A stretch of DNA of 64,000 bases from Tetrahymena thermophila SB210 (taxonomy: Eukaryota; Ciliophora; Oligohymenophorea; Hymenostomatida; Tetrahymenidae), in the NCBI RefSeq assembly GCF_000189635.1, contig NW_002476316.1:38733-102732 (forward strand). Reading direction: 5' to 3'. The position numbers and the translations under genes were made by a program. Positions 63,601-64,000 of the stretch are shown here, piece after piece; within the stretch, counting starts at the first letter, position 1; each line of letters begins with the position of its first letter. The notes below the pieces were generated by a model that saw only the letters and a program-made list of their open reading frames with translations, was not told where the DNA came from and did no database searches.

Positions 63601-64000
63601 TTTTACTTAGATTATTGAAGAGGCTTAAAGTAAACTCCTCCTCCGTTTAAAACTATATTGTTTTAGAAACTGCTATAATAAATTTAAGCTTAAGAAGACT
63701 AAATAAACAAATTACCATTCTAGCAGTATTGACAAACGTTTTAAAAAAATGTAGAATCAATGATCAAAATTTATTCAGCATCAAAACTAACAACCGAATT
63801 TATGGATTTATCAAAAATTGTAAAATTATTTGGAAGTATTTAGTTTTAGAAGTATGTTGAATTTTGAATTAGAATATTTTTTATACCAAAAAAGCTAATT
63901 ATCTATTAATAGGAAATTACTTAGCTATAAAAACCTAAAATATGATTCACAATTATAGTATTCGTTATTTAATATAAGCTTTAGAAATCAACAATATCTA
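60647..64000 (-). CDS. beta-helix plus Cys-rich plus multi-TM surface protein, 3' part only
   Basis: The gene runs off the right edge; its stop TGA is at 60649-60647. The part nearest the edge encodes parallel beta-helix/Pmp-like repeats (FQNNIVLNGGGVYF, NNGGGLYIEESSALI and NKAYLYGGAL style units). A Cys-rich region follows (CPDSAYYCKYQ, GYIGPICDDCDIENQYWGQR). The C-terminal third has several membrane spans, for example SILMFTGIIFYSLIFCIYI and YSILIIMLGLIAQEF, with the block EINQYYWEIIQIAKNILIAF between them, and a Gln/Asn-rich cytosolic tail. This layout is common in a large family of Tetrahymena putative transmembrane proteins of unknown role. At least five AT-rich introns are evident; I did not fix every boundary. 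Confidence 0.75.

Noticed and set aside
1..64000. Telomere repeats, chromosome breakage sequence, transposase, CRISPR array, rRNA
   Set aside because: None of the expected sequence signatures was found on either strand by eye.

Overview
The window reads as nuclear DNA of a ciliate, most likely a Tetrahymena-like oligohymenophorean macronuclear chromosome. Three things in the sequence support this. Long conserved genes are open only if TAA and TAG are read as glutamine and TGA is the sole stop. Base composition is extremely AT-rich, most of all between genes. Introns are GT-AG, very AT-rich and mostly 48-220 nt, longer than Paramecium introns. All coordinates and protein lengths below were worked out by hand with that code; splice sites were chosen so that reading phase is kept from exon to exon.

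Layout. 401-10164 (-): a 3,161-residue C2 plus coiled-coil protein. 13310-16834 (+): two intronless GNAT-like acetyltransferase paralogues. 18930-22548 (+): a VPS9-domain Rab5-type exchange factor. 23517-25269 (-): an E2F transcription factor. 27066-28755 (+): an RBR ubiquitin ligase. 29181-31119 (+): two tandem secreted SIMPL/DUF541 proteins. 31914-34351 (-): a large secreted protein. 35006-35683 (-): a pirin-like cupin. 36974-37937 (-): the ciliary transition-zone protein B9D2. 38410-40565 (+): a B-box/WD40-type protein. 41387-47853 (-): a 1,913-residue type I membrane protein with a repeated ectodomain. 48596-49240 (-): a Rab GTPase. 50100-56091 (-): a two-pore channel with an unusually long C-terminal tail. 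56898-58077 (+): an L/K-type cyclin. 59405-60241 (+): a four-TM protein. 60647-64000 (-): the 3' part of a beta-helix/multi-TM surface protein whose start lies outside the window.

The genes are independent eukaryotic units with no operons. Themes recur: membrane traffic and endolysosomal signalling (VPS9 protein, Rab, two-pore channel), cell-cycle and transcription control (E2F, cyclin), cilia (B9D2 and perhaps the giant coiled-coil protein), and secreted or surface proteins (SIMPL pair, 31914 gene, 41387 gene, 60647 gene). Local tandem duplication is clear for the acetyltransferase pair and the SIMPL pair. No rRNA, tRNA, CRISPR array, telomere repeat or transposase was seen.

Most notable observations: a two-pore channel with non-standard selectivity filters and an 850-residue tail, an E2F gene with a perfect E2F-type site in its own long intron, the SIMPL pair of bacterial-type secreted proteins, a pirin lacking two of four metal ligands, and at least six introns that are multiples of three and free of TGA, so their retention would not create a stop.
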